A stretch of DNA of 64,000 bases from Lasiosphaeris hirsuta (Eukaryota; Ascomycota; Sordariomycetes; Sordariales; Lasiosphaeriaceae): contig JAUKUA010000001.1 in NCBI GenBank assembly GCA_030549175.1, positions 6,634,001-6,698,000 on the forward strand, read 5' to 3'. This document shows positions 14,001-26,043 of this stretch, one piece after another. The position numbers and the translations under genes are program-made. Within the stretch, counting starts at the first letter, position 1. Each line of letters opens with the position of its first letter. A model generated the notes under the pieces. That model worked only from the letters and a program-made list of their open reading frames with translations, searched no databases and had not been told where the DNA came from.

Positions 14001-14688
14001 GAGGAGGAGGAGGAGGAGGCTGGTGGTGTTGTCCTGTCAAAGTCTATGCGCCCTGACCCTGAACGGCCAGCCCCAAAAACCCCAGAACGAACGACCATTG
14101 ACGCACCTCCAAATAACCTCCAGACCCCGCCTTTTTTTTTCTTTCCTGCCGTCCGTCCATCGCCTCCCACCTGCCCCCCCGCAATCGAAGTCATGCGAAA
14201 TGCCTAACTAGACGTGAACGGCCCTCGTAGCTAGCTGACCTCGGGACCACCGCCCCCGCCGACTTCAAAACAAATGCGGGGCCGCGTTGCGTGTTGCGCG
14301 TGGGCTACACCCCCGCCCTCGCCCCCGGGGCTTCCGTGTTTCACTTGGCCGTTACCATTGTTTGCCTCTCTTTGTGTTCCCCTTAAGCGGGGAGGGGAAA
14401 GGGTAGGTGGTATGTACATCACGGCGGCCCGTTCATCAGGTCAAGGGGTGTCAAAGCTCGAGGGCGGCTCAAGTGCAGAACAGGTCCTAGATGATAGGAG
14501 ATGGGGGTGTGTTGTGCCTGGTCCCATCAACAAAATAAGGTCGGTCGTTTGAGGAACTTGCCGGGTTTGTTTCCCCCGGCGCGAACGGTGGTGCTGGCTG
14601 CAAGCGCACGGCCTTTCGCTTGCCTTCCTTCCCAAGAACCAGGACCAAAGCCGGCGATTCTTTTCTCCCCCTCGCACCTACTCACGGT
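11070..14688. other. Intergenic region, no supported gene
   Basis: This holds the 3' region of the Zn2Cys6 gene and the downstream region of the DUF202 gene. A minus-strand frame of 145 codons with an ATG at 14194 (ending 13757) is open. Its composition is low-complexity (Gly, Ser, Lys runs), it matches no family I know, and it overlaps homopolymer tracts, so I do not call it. T-rich tracts near 12350 and 14130 and AT-rich sequence at 12840-13300 look like untranslated or intergenic DNA. Confidence 0.5.
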
Positions 14689-15408
14689 TCACGTGAGGTG
14701 CCACAGCAGGACAACGAGAGTGACATAGGAGCTAAAGCTCAGTACGACCAGCAGGGCCACGCTGTTGCCGCTGGTGCGAAATTTCTTCTTGACGACTTGA
14801 ATACGGCGGACAGAGCGGACGGTGCCGCCGGCGCCGTCGCTCTCCGAGTACGACTCATCCTCGCTCTCGACCTTGTCAAAGAACTGGCGGTTGCCCTCGT
14901 AGCGGCGGAAGATGGCAACGAGCATGATGGCTGCGCCGTAGACGGCGAACAGGGCGCCAATGGCGTAGAAGTCCGAGTTGAAGATCTTGAGGATGATGAG
15001 CGAAAAGGAGAACTGGCCCAGGGCCGTGCGTAGGTAGGCGCCCTCAAAGGTGCGTTGGGCTGCTCGTAGTTCGACAAGTCTGTTGGCAAGCAACCCCCCA
15101 ATGGGAGGGCTCGTTTGGTAAGTTCTCGTGTTACCCTGAGGGTACACATACTATGCTATGTGGGGAATGGGGAGGGAGGCAGGCGGCGACGAGTATAGAC
15201 ATGGGAACCTGGATAATGGGTGTGGAGGAGGGTGTAGGATGCGGAATTTCCCATAGGTCGCTACGGCCCAGACTGGCGTGGGAGCTGCCACGTCTGAGCG
15301 GCGACTTGATCGAGCCTCTCACGATGCTCGAAGAGGCAGGTTTGGCTCTGATGTGACAGGCTGCAGAGTCCGTGTGTGCGGGTGAGTGTTCGACATGGTG
15401 CTCGACAT
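14689..15408 (-). CDS. DUF202-family small membrane protein
   Basis: Inferred exons are 15408-15323 and 15079-14689 (reverse strand), giving 158 residues, with a 243-nt intron (GTGAGA donor, CAACAG acceptor). The join keeps frame and runs straight into the DUF202 core, where an Arg-Thr-Phe then Leu-Arg-Thr-Ala pattern at about residues 38-48 precedes the first membrane helix. Predicted helices lie at about 47-66, 68-88 and 130-155, with an acidic Ser/Glu-rich loop between the second and third. DUF202 is found in bacterial YidH-like proteins and in the VTC1 polyphosphate-synthase subunit, but this protein is not a close VTC1 match. The cytosolic N-terminus of about 28 residues is low complexity. 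Exon 1 is the uncertain part; the DUF202 exon is solid. It is divergent from OST2. Confidence 0.7.
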
Positions 15409-16456
15409 CGCAGGCCGCGTGCGGGGGAGGGGGTAGGGGGTAGGCGGTAGGGGAAGGGGGGAAGGGGGAGCTGGGCAGACAGCAATTCGGAGATGGACAG
15501 CGGCACAGCAGCACGGCGGCGGCGGCGCGTTGTATCTCGCATGTTTTGCAGGGAGGGAGAACACCGACATACTGCCGGCCTCGGGGACCAAGATGGAAGA
15601 CGACATGAAGCCGAAAATAAACATGCAGCCCGGCCATTGAATAAAGGACGAGATATCGGTACTTACTCCTGGCTAGTGAGGACGACTGATCGTGCGCGAT
15701 GAAGCCGCAGGACTAGCTGGTCCTCCGGGTTCGGATGGAGAGCCTATTAATACACAGACTATCAACACCACAGCACTTGTTGGACTGACTTGCGGCGGTT
15801 TGCACATACCGCGAACATGGATGCCATGCTGACTGACTCGTTACCAATTGGCACACAGCTCCACCGCTCGACGACAAGAAGTCTAGGTATCTGAGTTGCA
15901 GCGGGATGCCGCCTCGGTTCCTTTAAATAGACAGCAGATAGATAAACAACAACTGGCACAATAGAGCGACGCCGTGATGGCTTCTCGGCGAAATAGAAGG
16001 GGGTTGGCGGTGCAAGAGCAGATTCACCGCGAAAACCGGAAGGCAAGAAAGATTGAGTTGCGAAAGGTTGAGCGCAGCAACCAAAATAGACCGGCACCGG
16101 CCAGCCCAGGACGGCATTAGCAGCTCCATCCAATCAGCACCCGGAAGCCCGTTGCGAATATATCTGGCCAATCACGTAACATGGTCTGTCTTTCTCTGGG
16201 CCGGCGCCCCGGCTGACAGCTGTACGATCCGCCAAGGCTGGCGGACAGCTGCCGTGCGCGCTCCCCTGTCTGGCGGCGGTGCGCACCTCGATGAAGCTTC
16301 GTGGCCCGTTTCAGCAGCTAGCAATTGGGGGTGAGCTAGCAGCCTTCCCGTCCCCTGGCAGAGCAGCGACGTGACCTCAGCAGCCAGCCCGCCCGAGAAC
16401 CTCGACGACGATACAAAATCGACCCGCGGATATCAGAACATCAACGCACACACACA
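15409..16456. other. Divergent promoter region, DUF202 gene / OST2
   Basis: About 1 kb separates the two divergent starts. No frame resembles a protein. AT-rich sequence near 15920-15960 and GC-rich inverted segments near 16200-16300 are the only compositional features noted. Confidence 0.5.
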
Positions 16457-17043
16457 ATGGCCAAGTCAAGAAACGTGACCCCCGCGCCCGCTGCAGCAGC
16501 AGCAGCAGCAGCAGCAGCGACAACGGCGCAACCAGCGGCTCCGGCGGCGCCCGTAGCGGCCACGCCGGCCAAGAAGACGACGGCGGCGAGCAAGCAGAAC
16601 TGGGACCAGTTGTTCAACAATCTCGTCAGCTACTACCAGGACTCGACGCCGCAGCGCACAAAGCTGATTGACGCCTTCCTGGCCTTCCTCGCCGTTGTGG
16701 GCGTGCTGCAGTTTGTGTACTGCGTGCTGGCAGGCAATTATGTGAGTAGCTGTCGCAGTATCAATAAAGGGGCCGAGAGACTAATAGAGACCGCAGCCTT
16801 TCAATGCCTTCCTGTCGGGCTTCTCGGCGACGGTCGGCCAGTTTGTTCTTACAGGTATGCGCTCCCACCTGCTGAGCTCCGGCTGAGAGATGTGGACTGA
16901 CGGGCGTGCTAGCTTCTCTACGGATCCAAACAACCGAGGCCAACAAGGCCGACTTCCCCTCTGTATCTCCCGAGCGCGCCTTTGCCGATTTCGTCGTCTG
17001 CAGTTTGATCCTGCACTTCTTCTGCGTCAACTTTATCAACTAA
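16457..17043 (+). CDS. Oligosaccharyltransferase subunit DAD1/Ost2
   Basis: Three exons, 16457-16741, 16797-16854 and 16913-17043, encode 157 residues. The introns are 55 and 58 nt with GTGAGT and GTATGC donors. This is the DAD/OST2 family, a small subunit of the ER-membrane oligosaccharyltransferase that transfers glycan to Asn of nascent proteins. The conserved part starts near residue 50, where a Leu-Phe / Tyr-Tyr-Gln region leads into an Asp-Ala-Phe-Leu helix. A second helix then contains Gly-Gln-Phe-Val-Leu-Thr, and the C-terminus ends in the typical Phe-Ile-Asn. The first 45 or so residues are a lineage-specific Ala/Pro/Thr extension containing eight consecutive GCA codons (16493-16516). 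It is convergent with GRH1. Confidence 0.95.
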
Positions 17044-17379
17044 AGAGAGGAGCGTGTATAACAGTGACAAGCACAAAACGCGAGATGGCTGTTGGGGGGC
17101 TGGTTCTAGAGCCGGACGTCACGATGGAAGGAAAGAGAAGGGAGGGATGGCCCAAAGCAAAATATCTCGGCTGATATTCCCAGAGCGTGGCAGCAACTTC
17201 TACCAGTGTCTAATCTATGACATGTTTGTTTTTGACTGTATTGTACAGAGTATGTTGGGATTTTATGGCCTCAAAACAGAAAGATGAGAGAGAAGAACGG
17301 GAAAAGCAACGCTAGATGGGCGGGTTTTGGGCGTGGTGCTACTGCGGCATTACAGGAGAAAACCCAAGTCTACAAGTTC
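17044..17379. other. Convergent 3' intergenic region, OST2 / GRH1
   Basis: This holds the shared 3' untranslated regions. No gene, repeat or RNA structure recognised. Confidence 0.5.
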
Positions 17380-18606
17380 CTAATCATCGTTTCCCGTCGC
17401 TGCCCTCGACAATGGCCGGGGCGGTGGTGAACCGATGCCCCTTGGCGGGCCCCTCGGCGGCCCTCCTCCTGCCTTGGGAGGCGGCGGCAGCGGCGAGGAC
17501 CGTCCGCTCGGCGCATTGTCCATCTCCCTACTCTTCCTCTCCTGCTCCTTGAAGTAATCATCCATAAGATTGGCCGGCGCGTGATGAACATGTCTGTCCT
17601 TCTTCTTTCCCCGTGGCGGTGCCCCACCTCCTGGCGGGGGTGCCGTCCCAACCAGCTGCGCCGGCACGAGAAAGTCAGCGGACGACGCTGACGGCGGCAG
17701 CGGCGGCGGCGGGGTGCCTGTCGTGGCCGGTACGAAGGCGCTCGGGGTGGCGCCGGCCGCGCCGCGGGAGGGGCTAAAGTGCGTCTGCGTGGCCGAGTCG
17801 CCGTCGAACAGGGTCTCACCCGGGGCGTGCACCGGCTCGCTCAGGGGCGCGGGCAGGCGGTGCAGGGCGCCGTAGCCGAGCACGCAGCCGAGGGCGCCCT
17901 GGCCGCCCCAGTCGCGGCTCGGCTGCATCGTCACCTCGCGCGTCACGTTGTACTCGTTGTTGTAGACGTAGAGCCGCAGCGGCCGCCCTATGTGGTCCTC
18001 GACCAGCTCGCTCAGCCCGCCCTCGCCATGCAGGACGCCCTCGGGCGTGCCGAGGATGTAGTCGCTGTAGGGGAGGAGCCCGGCCAGGTCGGCAGGCGAG
18101 TTGGCAGGCACGTCGAGGACGTGCCAGATGTTGGAGACGACCGAGAGGGGCGTCCACTGTAGCGTCAGGCCGAGCGAGGCCGTGTCGGCGGGCACGGGGA
18201 TGTGCAGCGCTCGTGTCCGTTGGCCCTGTTGCCGCCTGTCGTCAGTGTTTATCCTCTGGGCAGGCAGGGGGTGCGCACCTTTGCGCTCCAGAGCCCCAGC
18301 ATGACGGCACCGCCAGCGCAGTTGCGGATTTCTTGGGCGAATAACCTTGGGTCCGAGTCGTCCTGCGGGGTGGGGGACCAGGTGTTAGCCTCCGGGGATG
18401 GACATAGAACTTCAGCCCAGGGGGTATGTGTCTCGTACAATCATGCGCCCGTTGATGCCCACAACGAAGTCGAACCACGGCTCAACGGCGAGCTGTAGAT
18501 TCTCGTTGCGCAGCACCTGGAAGCCGAATGCGCCATGGTTTTCCTTGGCCGCTGACGGCGCGTCGCTGTCGAGCCGGGATATAAAGCGGTTAAGGGCGTT
18601 AAACAT
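17380..18606 (-). CDS. GRASP-family Golgi stacking protein (Grh1)
   Basis: Three exons on the reverse strand, 18606-18439, 18362-18279 and 18225-17380, give 365 residues with introns of 76 and 53 nt. Residues of about 20-215 form the two PDZ-like GRASP domains, with family hallmarks such as a Gly-Phe-Gln-Val loop, Trp-His-Val-Leu and a Trp-Gly-Gly-Gln-Gly-Ala segment. The protein tethers COPII vesicles and early Golgi membranes and takes part in unconventional secretion in fungi. It lacks the Gly2 myristoylation site of animal GRASPs. Instead it starts Met-Phe followed by an amphipathic helix (about residues 2-14), as in yeast Grh1, where an acetylated amphipathic N-terminus gives membrane binding. 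The C-terminal 150 residues are Pro/Ser-rich and end in Asn-Asp-Asp. It is divergent from TGS1. Confidence 0.93.
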
Positions 18607-19073
18607 TGTGTTGATGATCCCTCCAGCTTCTCAAGTGTTAGGGTGTAAGGGGTTATATGTGTAGCTTGGTGCCTGACAGGGAGAGGGTTGGCGCTGTCGG
18701 CTGGAGTCTGGACTTTGGCGACACAGACGTGCTTGAAGCAACCCTGGAAGCAACCCTGGCATGTGCAGCTGCACAGTGCCTAACCCTGTCGCCTACGGCG
18801 ACCTAGCCCTATCAGGCCCTCGGCCTGTGGTGTGGAGCGCAGTTACCTAGAAGTGGGGCGATGCAAGCTTTAGCACTGGAACTCGAAAAGGCTTGGCAAC
18901 CACCAAGGTGCTCACTGCTTTCATAAAGTCTTGAATTTCATGGCGACTTGACACGCACTCTCAGCCTCCACTCACAACTCATACAACCATTTCTCATAAC
19001 CGGGGCTACATCTCACGCAATTAGGGGAGCTATACAACAAGATTTCAAAACAAAACAAACAGACACATCCACC
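18607..19073. promoter_or_regulatory. Shared promoter region GRH1 / TGS1
   Basis: A 467-bp divergent spacer. Nothing in it codes. A tandem partial duplication is visible around 18733-18765 (a repeated Gly-Ala-type CTGGAAGCAACC element). No clear TATA box was identified for either gene. Confidence 0.4.
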
Positions 19074-19913
19074 ATGGCTCCCACCGTGCTCAAAGACAAA
19101 CTCCCTCTCACCTCCACCTGCCACCACTACGACGACCTCAGCGAAGTCCCCTGGGACCTACAAAAGTACCTCCCCCCCCCCCCAAAACTCCCCTCCACCT
19201 CTCCAAACACTAACCCTCCCCCCCACCTCAGATACTGGCACCAACGCTACTCCATCTTCCAGCACTACGACTATGACATCCGCCTGACAGACGACGCCTG
19301 GTTCGGGGTTACGCCGGAGCCGGTGGCGGCGCAGATCGCGTGGGACATGTCGCCGCGCACGCCGGCCAACGACACGCTGATCGACATATTCGGCGGGGCC
19401 GGCGGCAACAGCATCGCCTTCGCGCTGTCGGGCAAGTGGCAGCGGGTGATCGCGGTCGAGAAGGACGCGGCCACGCTGGCGTGCGCGCAGCACAACGCCG
19501 AGGTGTACGGCGTCGAGGACGGCGCCATCGTGTGGGTGCACGGCGACTGCTTCGAGTTTCTCTCGCAGCTCAAGGCGGGCGGGGACGAGCTGGATCCGGC
19601 GGTGCGGTGCGAGGGCGATGACCTGGCGGAGACGACCACCATCTTTGCGTCGCCGCCGTGGGGTGGCGTGAGCTACCGCGACCACGACGTCTTCGATCTG
19701 GGCCAGATGCACCCCTACACACTGGCCGATCTCTACGAGGCGTGCCGGCCGATGGAGCATGTGCTCTTCCTGCCACGTACGAGCGACATCCGCCAGATTG
19801 CGCGGCTCGCGCCCGAGGGCAAGAAGATCGATGTGGTGCAGTATTGCATGGAGGGCGCCAGCAAGGCCATGGTGGCTTTCATGCCGCCGCTGACAGCTGC
19901 CAACTCACCATGA
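19074..19913 (+). CDS. Trimethylguanosine synthase (Tgs1)
   Basis: A single exon of 279 residues with an ATG in good context (ACCATGG). It is a class I methyltransferase: an Asp-Ile-Phe-Gly-Gly-Ala-Gly-Gly-Asn motif I at about 103-111 binds S-adenosylmethionine, and Ser-Pro-Pro-Trp-Gly-Gly at about 193-198 is the catalytic motif IV. The Trp stacks on the 7-methylguanosine base. Tgs1 converts m7G caps of snRNAs and snoRNAs to m2,2,7G in the nucleus/nucleolus. Length fits the compact fungal enzymes, without the long N-terminal extension of animals. A run of 12 C at 19172-19183 encodes four prolines near residue 35 and is in frame here, so it is slippage-prone. The 3' end is 118 bp from the convergent DOP1 stop. 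Confidence 0.93.
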   Translation: MAPTVLKDKLPLTSTCHHYDDLSEVPWDLQKYLPPPPKLPSTSPNTNPPPHLRYWHQRYSIFQHYDYDIRLTDDAWFGVTPEPVAAQIAWDMSPRTPANDTLIDIFGGAGGNSIAFALSGKWQRVIAVEKDAATLACAQHNAEVYGVEDGAIVWVHGDCFEFLSQLKAGGDELDPAVRCEGDDLAETTTIFASPPWGGVSYRDHDVFDLGQMHPYTLADLYEACRPMEHVLFLPRTSDIRQIARLAPEGKKIDVVQYCMEGASKAMVAFMPPLTAANSP

Positions 19914-20031
19914 AATTAAATCAACTAACCCCCCCCACCCCCCCCCCAATGTCATGTTATCGCTTGGTAAAGAACCAGATATCTCGTTGATTTTGTGACC
20001 GCCCCGTTTTACATTACTTTTCACCTCCTCC

Positions 20032-23000
20032 CTACAGCGCCTTGACAATACTCCTTTCATCAAACAAGTCCCTCACCAAGCCCTGCACACACCACTTCCA
20101 ATCCAGCGGCGCCATCGCATACGTCGACTCAAATGCAAAGATGCTCAGTTGCCCAAAGAACGGCCGCAGCACCTTGGCCACCAACTCATCCTTCCGGTCC
20201 AGACTCACCTCATCGCTGATCCCAGCCCCCAATAACGGCCTCCTGACCCCGCCAGTCGCCGCCATATGCGCCGCCGACTCCGTCTGCACGCCCCCCGCCG
20301 ACCCAGATCCAGCCCCCATCTCGCTCGCTCCTAGCTCCTCCGATACCTCATCGACAAGCGCGACGGGCTGGTACGTCGGCGGGCGATACACGGCGTCGAT
20401 CGTGTCCGTGACAAACAGCCATTCATGCAGCTGAAAGTCATCGGGCGCCGCGCACACGAGCAGGTCGAGCAGCTTGCACGCCTGCATGACCGACGGGTTG
20501 CCGTACGTGTCCGATGGTGCACTGTGGTCGGGCGCCACCACCGACGATACGGCCGCGTGCAGCTCCGCATTGACTACGGGCCACAGTGGTGCCAAGTGGA
20601 TCGCCCCCGTCTTGAGCACGAGCGCCCGCACCACCATGTAGACCTCTGCGCGGGTGATCGAGGAGGGTGATGACGTGGACGTCGCACCCAGCAGCTCGAC
20701 GAGCTTGTCGAGGATGGGCGACAGGTCTGCAACGAAGGCGTCGGGGCCACACGCAAGGATCAGTGTGGCGATGCGTCGTAGATTGAGCTGCGTCTTGCGG
20801 TCCGCCTCGAGGCGCGCCGATGTTGCGCCGACACCGAACACGATACCTGCCGTCGTAGGCGGTGTGATACGCCCAAGAATCTCGGGCATTCGCTCCTTGT
20901 CGGTGACAGTCCACTGTTTTAATAGGGGCAGCCAGTCGATTTGCACAAGAGCAATGTTGGTACTGAAGAAGCGGGTGTCATTGAACGCGTCGGCGACGTC
21001 CTTCTTCCACGATTTCTGGTTGTTGGGCAGCCGTGAGAGCTCCTGGAGCAGCACCAACGTATTCTTGGACACCGTGTCAGGGAAGGACTTGGAACGCAGC
21101 GTAGGGCCGATGACGTTGGCCGAGATGGCAGTTGCCGCCGTCAGGATGCGGTCGTTTTCCACCAGGATCTTGGGGAGGTTGGGGACAATGGTGGACAGGA
21201 TACCCACGACATCGTCGGCCCGGTCCGCAGGTAACCTGACGATAGACGACTGCCTGGAGTCAGCGGGCCGCTTCTCGGATAGGTTCGATGAGCTGGCGGT
21301 GGTGTCGGCGAAGTTGGTTGGTCTGGTGGTGAATATGGCTGTGAGGAGCCGCAGGAATAGATCCTATCCGATTGTCAGTTAGCGATCAACATACAAAATA
21401 GTACTTGATACCGTGTATAGGGGTGGTGAATTGTCATCAAAGCACACAGGGCGGGGATTCTTACTGCTAGGTCCCGCCTCATCTTCCTCTGCTCTCCAAA
21501 ATTGGTATTGTCCACCTTCTCTCCCAAAACCGCCGCAAACTCGAGCAAGCTTGGAAGCGTCTGCCGATGCGGGAACGGATTCCCCAACAAGTCTTTCAAA
21601 AAGGCCGTGCAGTCCTGCCATATCTCATCCATAGCATCATCCTCTAGCGAGCGGGCGTAGTCGACCAAAAAGATGACAACGTCTGCGTCTTGGAGCTCGA
21701 TCGTAAGCGTCGACCGCCTCGACGGATCCAGCGCCGCCGGGTTCGTCCGGCTGTAGATGGCGTTGAACAGCGCCGGGATCGTGTGCTTGGGTCGCGAGCC
21801 GTCGAGCGCTGGGAGCAGGTTGAACACCTCGGCGTGCTTGGACGGGTCAACGTCGTCGAGCGAGCCGCGCCAGATGCCAATCACCGTCTCGAGGCACTCG
21901 AGCGTCTCTGCGGCGAATAGGTGCTCCAGCAGCCTCCTCGCGCGGTTCCTCATGCGCAGAGACGTATAGGTGAAGGAAGCGCCCGAGGTAGCGTCCTGCA
22001 GCGCCGAATCGCTGCCCTGACCCCAGGACCAGATGCGGAAGCAGATACGCACCGCGTCCTGGAACGCGAGCAGCACCGTCAGTCTGTCGTTCGCCGTGGC
22101 ACTCCTGGCCTGCGGGGCGTCGGTCGAGAAGACGCCCGACACCATGTTCCCGAAGAAGCCCTGAGGCTGGTCTGGACTCTTGACAACCTGGGCTCTGGCC
22201 TCTTCAGCCAGCAGCCTGTCGTGTCCGTTGGCCAGAACCTGCTCCAGTCCGTTCAGGAGGGAGATGAGTGTCGTTTCGGGCCCAACGGCGCTGTGGGCAG
22301 CCGTCTGCTCGGGATCGCGGAAGAGACGTTGGAGACTACTGAAGGTGCTCCCAATCTGGCTACAGAGCGTCTCCACCAGCGGTATCAGGACCTGGAAGAT
22401 CGAATCCGAGTACAAAGGCAGGCATTCAGACAAGAAACTGACCCAGCTGTCCAACACCGGCCGGCTGCTGGGTGAACTGAGACCAGCGAGGATGCACTTC
22501 AGTAGTGTCGCCGGTGTCGGCTGCACAAGAGGCGGCTTTTCTCCCGTCAAGGACAGACTAAGCCCCTTGATCGGATCTGCACTCACAGCACGCTTTTCGT
22601 TCGTTGGCGAGGAGGGAAGTTCAACGGAGAGCATCTCACGAAGCTTCAGCGAGGCGAAAACCACATCGAGAAGCAGTACTTGTACATAGGGGTCAGGACC
22701 CTTGAGCGACTGCATTAGCTTCTCGATCAGGAGTGTTTCTAGATGGAGCTTAGCAAGCGGCTCTGCATAAGGATTGAGGAGAATTTGGTGAAGAAGGGTC
22801 AAAGCCGAGCGGGAGAGCTGGGTTACGCGCTCTTCGAAGCCTTCACCCTTAGGAATTTCGTCGCAAGCCATGCACCGAAGACAGGCGTGGAGGAAGAATT
22901 CCTGGAAGGTTACGTCCTCATCCGTTCCAGCTTTGGATTGTCAGTCAGGGCTCGTAGGATGGAGACGCAGCGGTTGAACATACTGAATTCAGAAAGCGGC

Positions 23001-26000
23001 GGGAAGTAGGCAGTCGATCTGATGGACTTCTTTGCGAGGGGCGCCCAGACGGTATCAGGAGCCCACCGAAGCACATTGGACAGAGTCCGAATGTAATACA
23101 GTGCCAAGTCAAGATCGTCATCCGGGGCAAACTGAGTGTCGCACTCCGAGGAACCTGTATCTGTAGAAGCGCTTCGCCGCCTCAAGAAAGAGAGTTCTGC
23201 AAGCTTTGAGATGAATATAGTAAACAGCCTAACGCGAGGTTAGTATTTCACAGCATACTCTAAACCAATCTGCTTACTTATCCATTCTAACAAGGGTATT
23301 CAGCCAAGTTTTTATAGTCATAAACAGCTGCGTTCTCTCGTCGATGAGAGCGTCCAGCATCAAAAGCAGCGGCCGGGTGAGCATGACCTCGTAATTATCC
23401 ATCCCCCCGAGACGCGGAGGGGCCTTCAAATCACCATTTGGCGTTTTTGGACCCCTTCTGTCTACCCCTGAAGGGTTATCCTGCAGGCTATGAGACCACA
23501 GGACACAAAAGCTTCGGCCGGAGTCGGAAGGGCGCTGGGAGAATGTCCCAACAGTGTCTTTATCGAGTACAAGCGCGCAGATGGCGGCCTCGATGTCACG
23601 ATTTGTAGGCGACAATGCAGTCTGGAGCACCCAGAGGCTGCGAACCGTCTCGACGTGATACTTCGGCTCCGCTGCGGCGAGAAAAGACCAAGCATGCCGA
23701 ACCAAAGGGGCAACAAGTTCTGACAGGCCAACGGTTGCTATCCGGTTAGCCGAGTGCAGGTGAGTGGAGAGCGATAGAATTGACGAGTATGCCGTGAAGG
23801 ATAACGGCGCGTCTGAGGATAGACATTCCTGAAGGGACGTAAGGAGCGGCGTAGTGTCAAGGAACGACTCCTGAGGAGTCTTGGAAAGAAGGACCATAAG
23901 AACACGGCTCTTGACAGCCACATCGGCGCCAGACTCTCTCCGGTTGAGACTTTGGTAGTTTAGGTTGCACGCCTTTTGCAGCAGAAGCTCGGCAATATTC
24001 TGGGGCGCAAAGGGAGGTGAAGTCGCATCCAGATTTCCTTGGTCAGCCACGTAAAAGTTCTTGATCTTCTTGAGCAACTCCATATTTGGAATACCGGCTA
24101 GAATCCTTGGCTCAATGGCACGCGTGGCCATCCCTGTGGAATCCGCTGGAAATGCCCGCTCAGGAACGAGCTCCAGTAGACTTGCAGCAATATCGAGCGC
24201 CTGCGTCGATACTAATGAGCTAGCAGTCGGAGACGCTGTCTTTGTAGATTTTTCTTTCTCTCTCGTTTCCTCCATCATACACAAGATGGATAGGACGGTC
24301 AGCGGGGCGTGAATTGTTATCATCTCTTCCTCTCTGACATTAAAATACGTCAATATGAACTTGACAAGGTCGAGTTTCGCACTGCGATCCGCTACCGCGA
24401 GATCACCCGGACTAATGGCCTGAGCTACGAGGGTAAGGAGTTCACTGTAGATCAGGCCGCTTTCGACGCCGTCGAAGAAAACACTTGCGCTGCGCAGCAC
24501 TTCGGTGAAATCCGCCTTTGTCGCAGCTTTGGCCTTAAAGTCTCTGACGCTGTCCACGATAGGGAGAAACACTTCGGGGACAACTAAGCCGCCAATTTCC
24601 CATCTGTCCATCAAGGAAAGACACACGCGGAAGGGCCTTGCTCGCTCAGACGGGTTGCTGTCCGCGCTTGATTTTATCATGCTGAGCAGAGCTTGGGTCA
24701 GGGGCTGCAGGCCGAATTCCTCAAAATAGCTGGTCCTTGAGGAAAAGAAGCCTTGTGCGTGGCTCGTGTTAGATGCTGGGGACTCTAAACCGGCTTCTGT
24801 TTCCATGGAGGCCACTGGTTCGGGGCCGAGCAACCAGGTCCAAAGTCGTCTGTTGAGGCTCATATCTCGCCGGATCGTGACTCCTACGGCCGATTTGAGC
24901 AGTAGCTCAAGATCATCAGACTTGGCTCTCGTCTGGAGGACCTTGGAATGCAGGGGGAGATGCGTGACCAGCAGGTCTAGATAACCGCGCTGAATGAGGA
25001 GCTGTTCATCAGCGAGACCAGCAGCGAAACAACGTATGAGTAAACCCGGCTCGGGAGAAGTGACTAGCTGCGATAGCTCAATCGCCGTCTCAGTATCTAC
25101 TCCACTTCGAGAATCACCTCCTTTTTGCGATTCTTGGTGTAGATTGTGGCCTAGCTGTGGGAGAACGCGCACGAGGTACGCAAGCGTACCTATTCTCCTG
25201 CTGTGACCGGTAATGGCCGCCAAAAAGAAACACTGCCAAAAGAAGTCGTCGCCAGAGGAGTGGACAGGTGTAATCTCCTGGCTGGTAGAGGAGCGGATGG
25301 CCGCCTTGAAGCGCTCCATCAGTTTGAGAGTGCGCTCAAAGTCTTCGCTGGTCTCCTCCTCAAGACCTGGTAACAGCGCTAGCACGATGGACTTCATAGC
25401 GGGACGCAACGACCGCGGGTTGACATCCAAAAAGTAGCGCTCCATAAGGGAGAGAAAAGGGGCCCTCACGGAAAGCGAGGCAAAGGACAAGACCGAGGCA
25501 AGGCCGGGGAGGTATAGGGGTAGGTCTTTGGACAAGCCGTCTTTCCCAATGACGGAGAAGACATAATTATAGACCTCCAGCGCCTTCTGGTGAACGCCCG
25601 ACGGTAGGGAGGGGTTTAGGCATTGCGACAGACGCTTTGCGACGGTGGCCTTCGCGGGGATAGTCGTGATGGTGGACTGTCGCGCTTGAAGAGCCTATAA
25701 CGTGCAGGAATCAGAATTCTATCGCGCAGGTATATGGGGAGCTCGGGGGTGCGCACCTTAAGGAGGCGATTCAGGAAGGATATGTAGTCGGCCCATTCTT
25801 GAAGGGCAGTGTCGAAGAGTGAGAGGGCCCTGTCAACGCCAGACGCATATTTCCTGTAGCCCTTGTCTTTGGGCGCCGTGTCCTCTGCAGAAACGATTTG
25901 AAGGTTAGTCGCGCAGCCGGTATTTGGCATTGCGGATTCGTGATCTCACCACTTCCCAGCTGGTTCCTCCATTGTCTGGGAACAGGTGACTCGCGACCAG

Positions 26001-26043
26001 AGCTGTCTGGCGAAATGGAGCGTCGCCTGGGTTCAAGGGCCAT
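20032..26043 (-). CDS. Dopey-family protein Dop1
   Basis: Six exons on the reverse strand (26043-25950, 25884-25757, 25694-23278, 23228-22984, 22930-21465, 21363-20032) give 1,893 residues. All phases agree and the introns are 49-101 nt. The N-terminal Dopey domain begins near residue 35 with a Lys-Tyr-Ala-Ser-Gly-Val-Asp-Arg-Ala-Leu segment and continues through the conserved helical repeats. The C-terminal leucine-rich repeats extend to the last residues. Dop1 acts on Golgi/endosomal membranes with Mon2 and Neo1 in recycling from endosomes to the Golgi; the Aspergillus orthologue DopA affects cell morphogenesis. Exon 4 was ended at a GTATGT donor and exon 5 begun after CCAAAG. The naive alternative would read into a stop or need a 12-nt intron. 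It is divergent from MON1. Confidence 0.9.

Noticed and set aside
13757..14194. Minus-strand frame of 145 codons starting with ATG
   Set aside because: Low-complexity Gly/Ser/Lys composition across homopolymer tracts and no recognisable family. Possible but not supportable without transcripts.
15080..15149. Alternative 70-nt intron (GTATGT donor) in the DUF202 gene
   Set aside because: Phase does not match the DUF202 frame for any upstream exon examined, whereas the 243-nt intron does.
22931..22945. Apparent 12-nt intron in DOP1
   Set aside because: Far too short for splicing. The GTATGT donor at 22983 with the CCAAAG acceptor (53 nt) gives the correct phase and a better protein.
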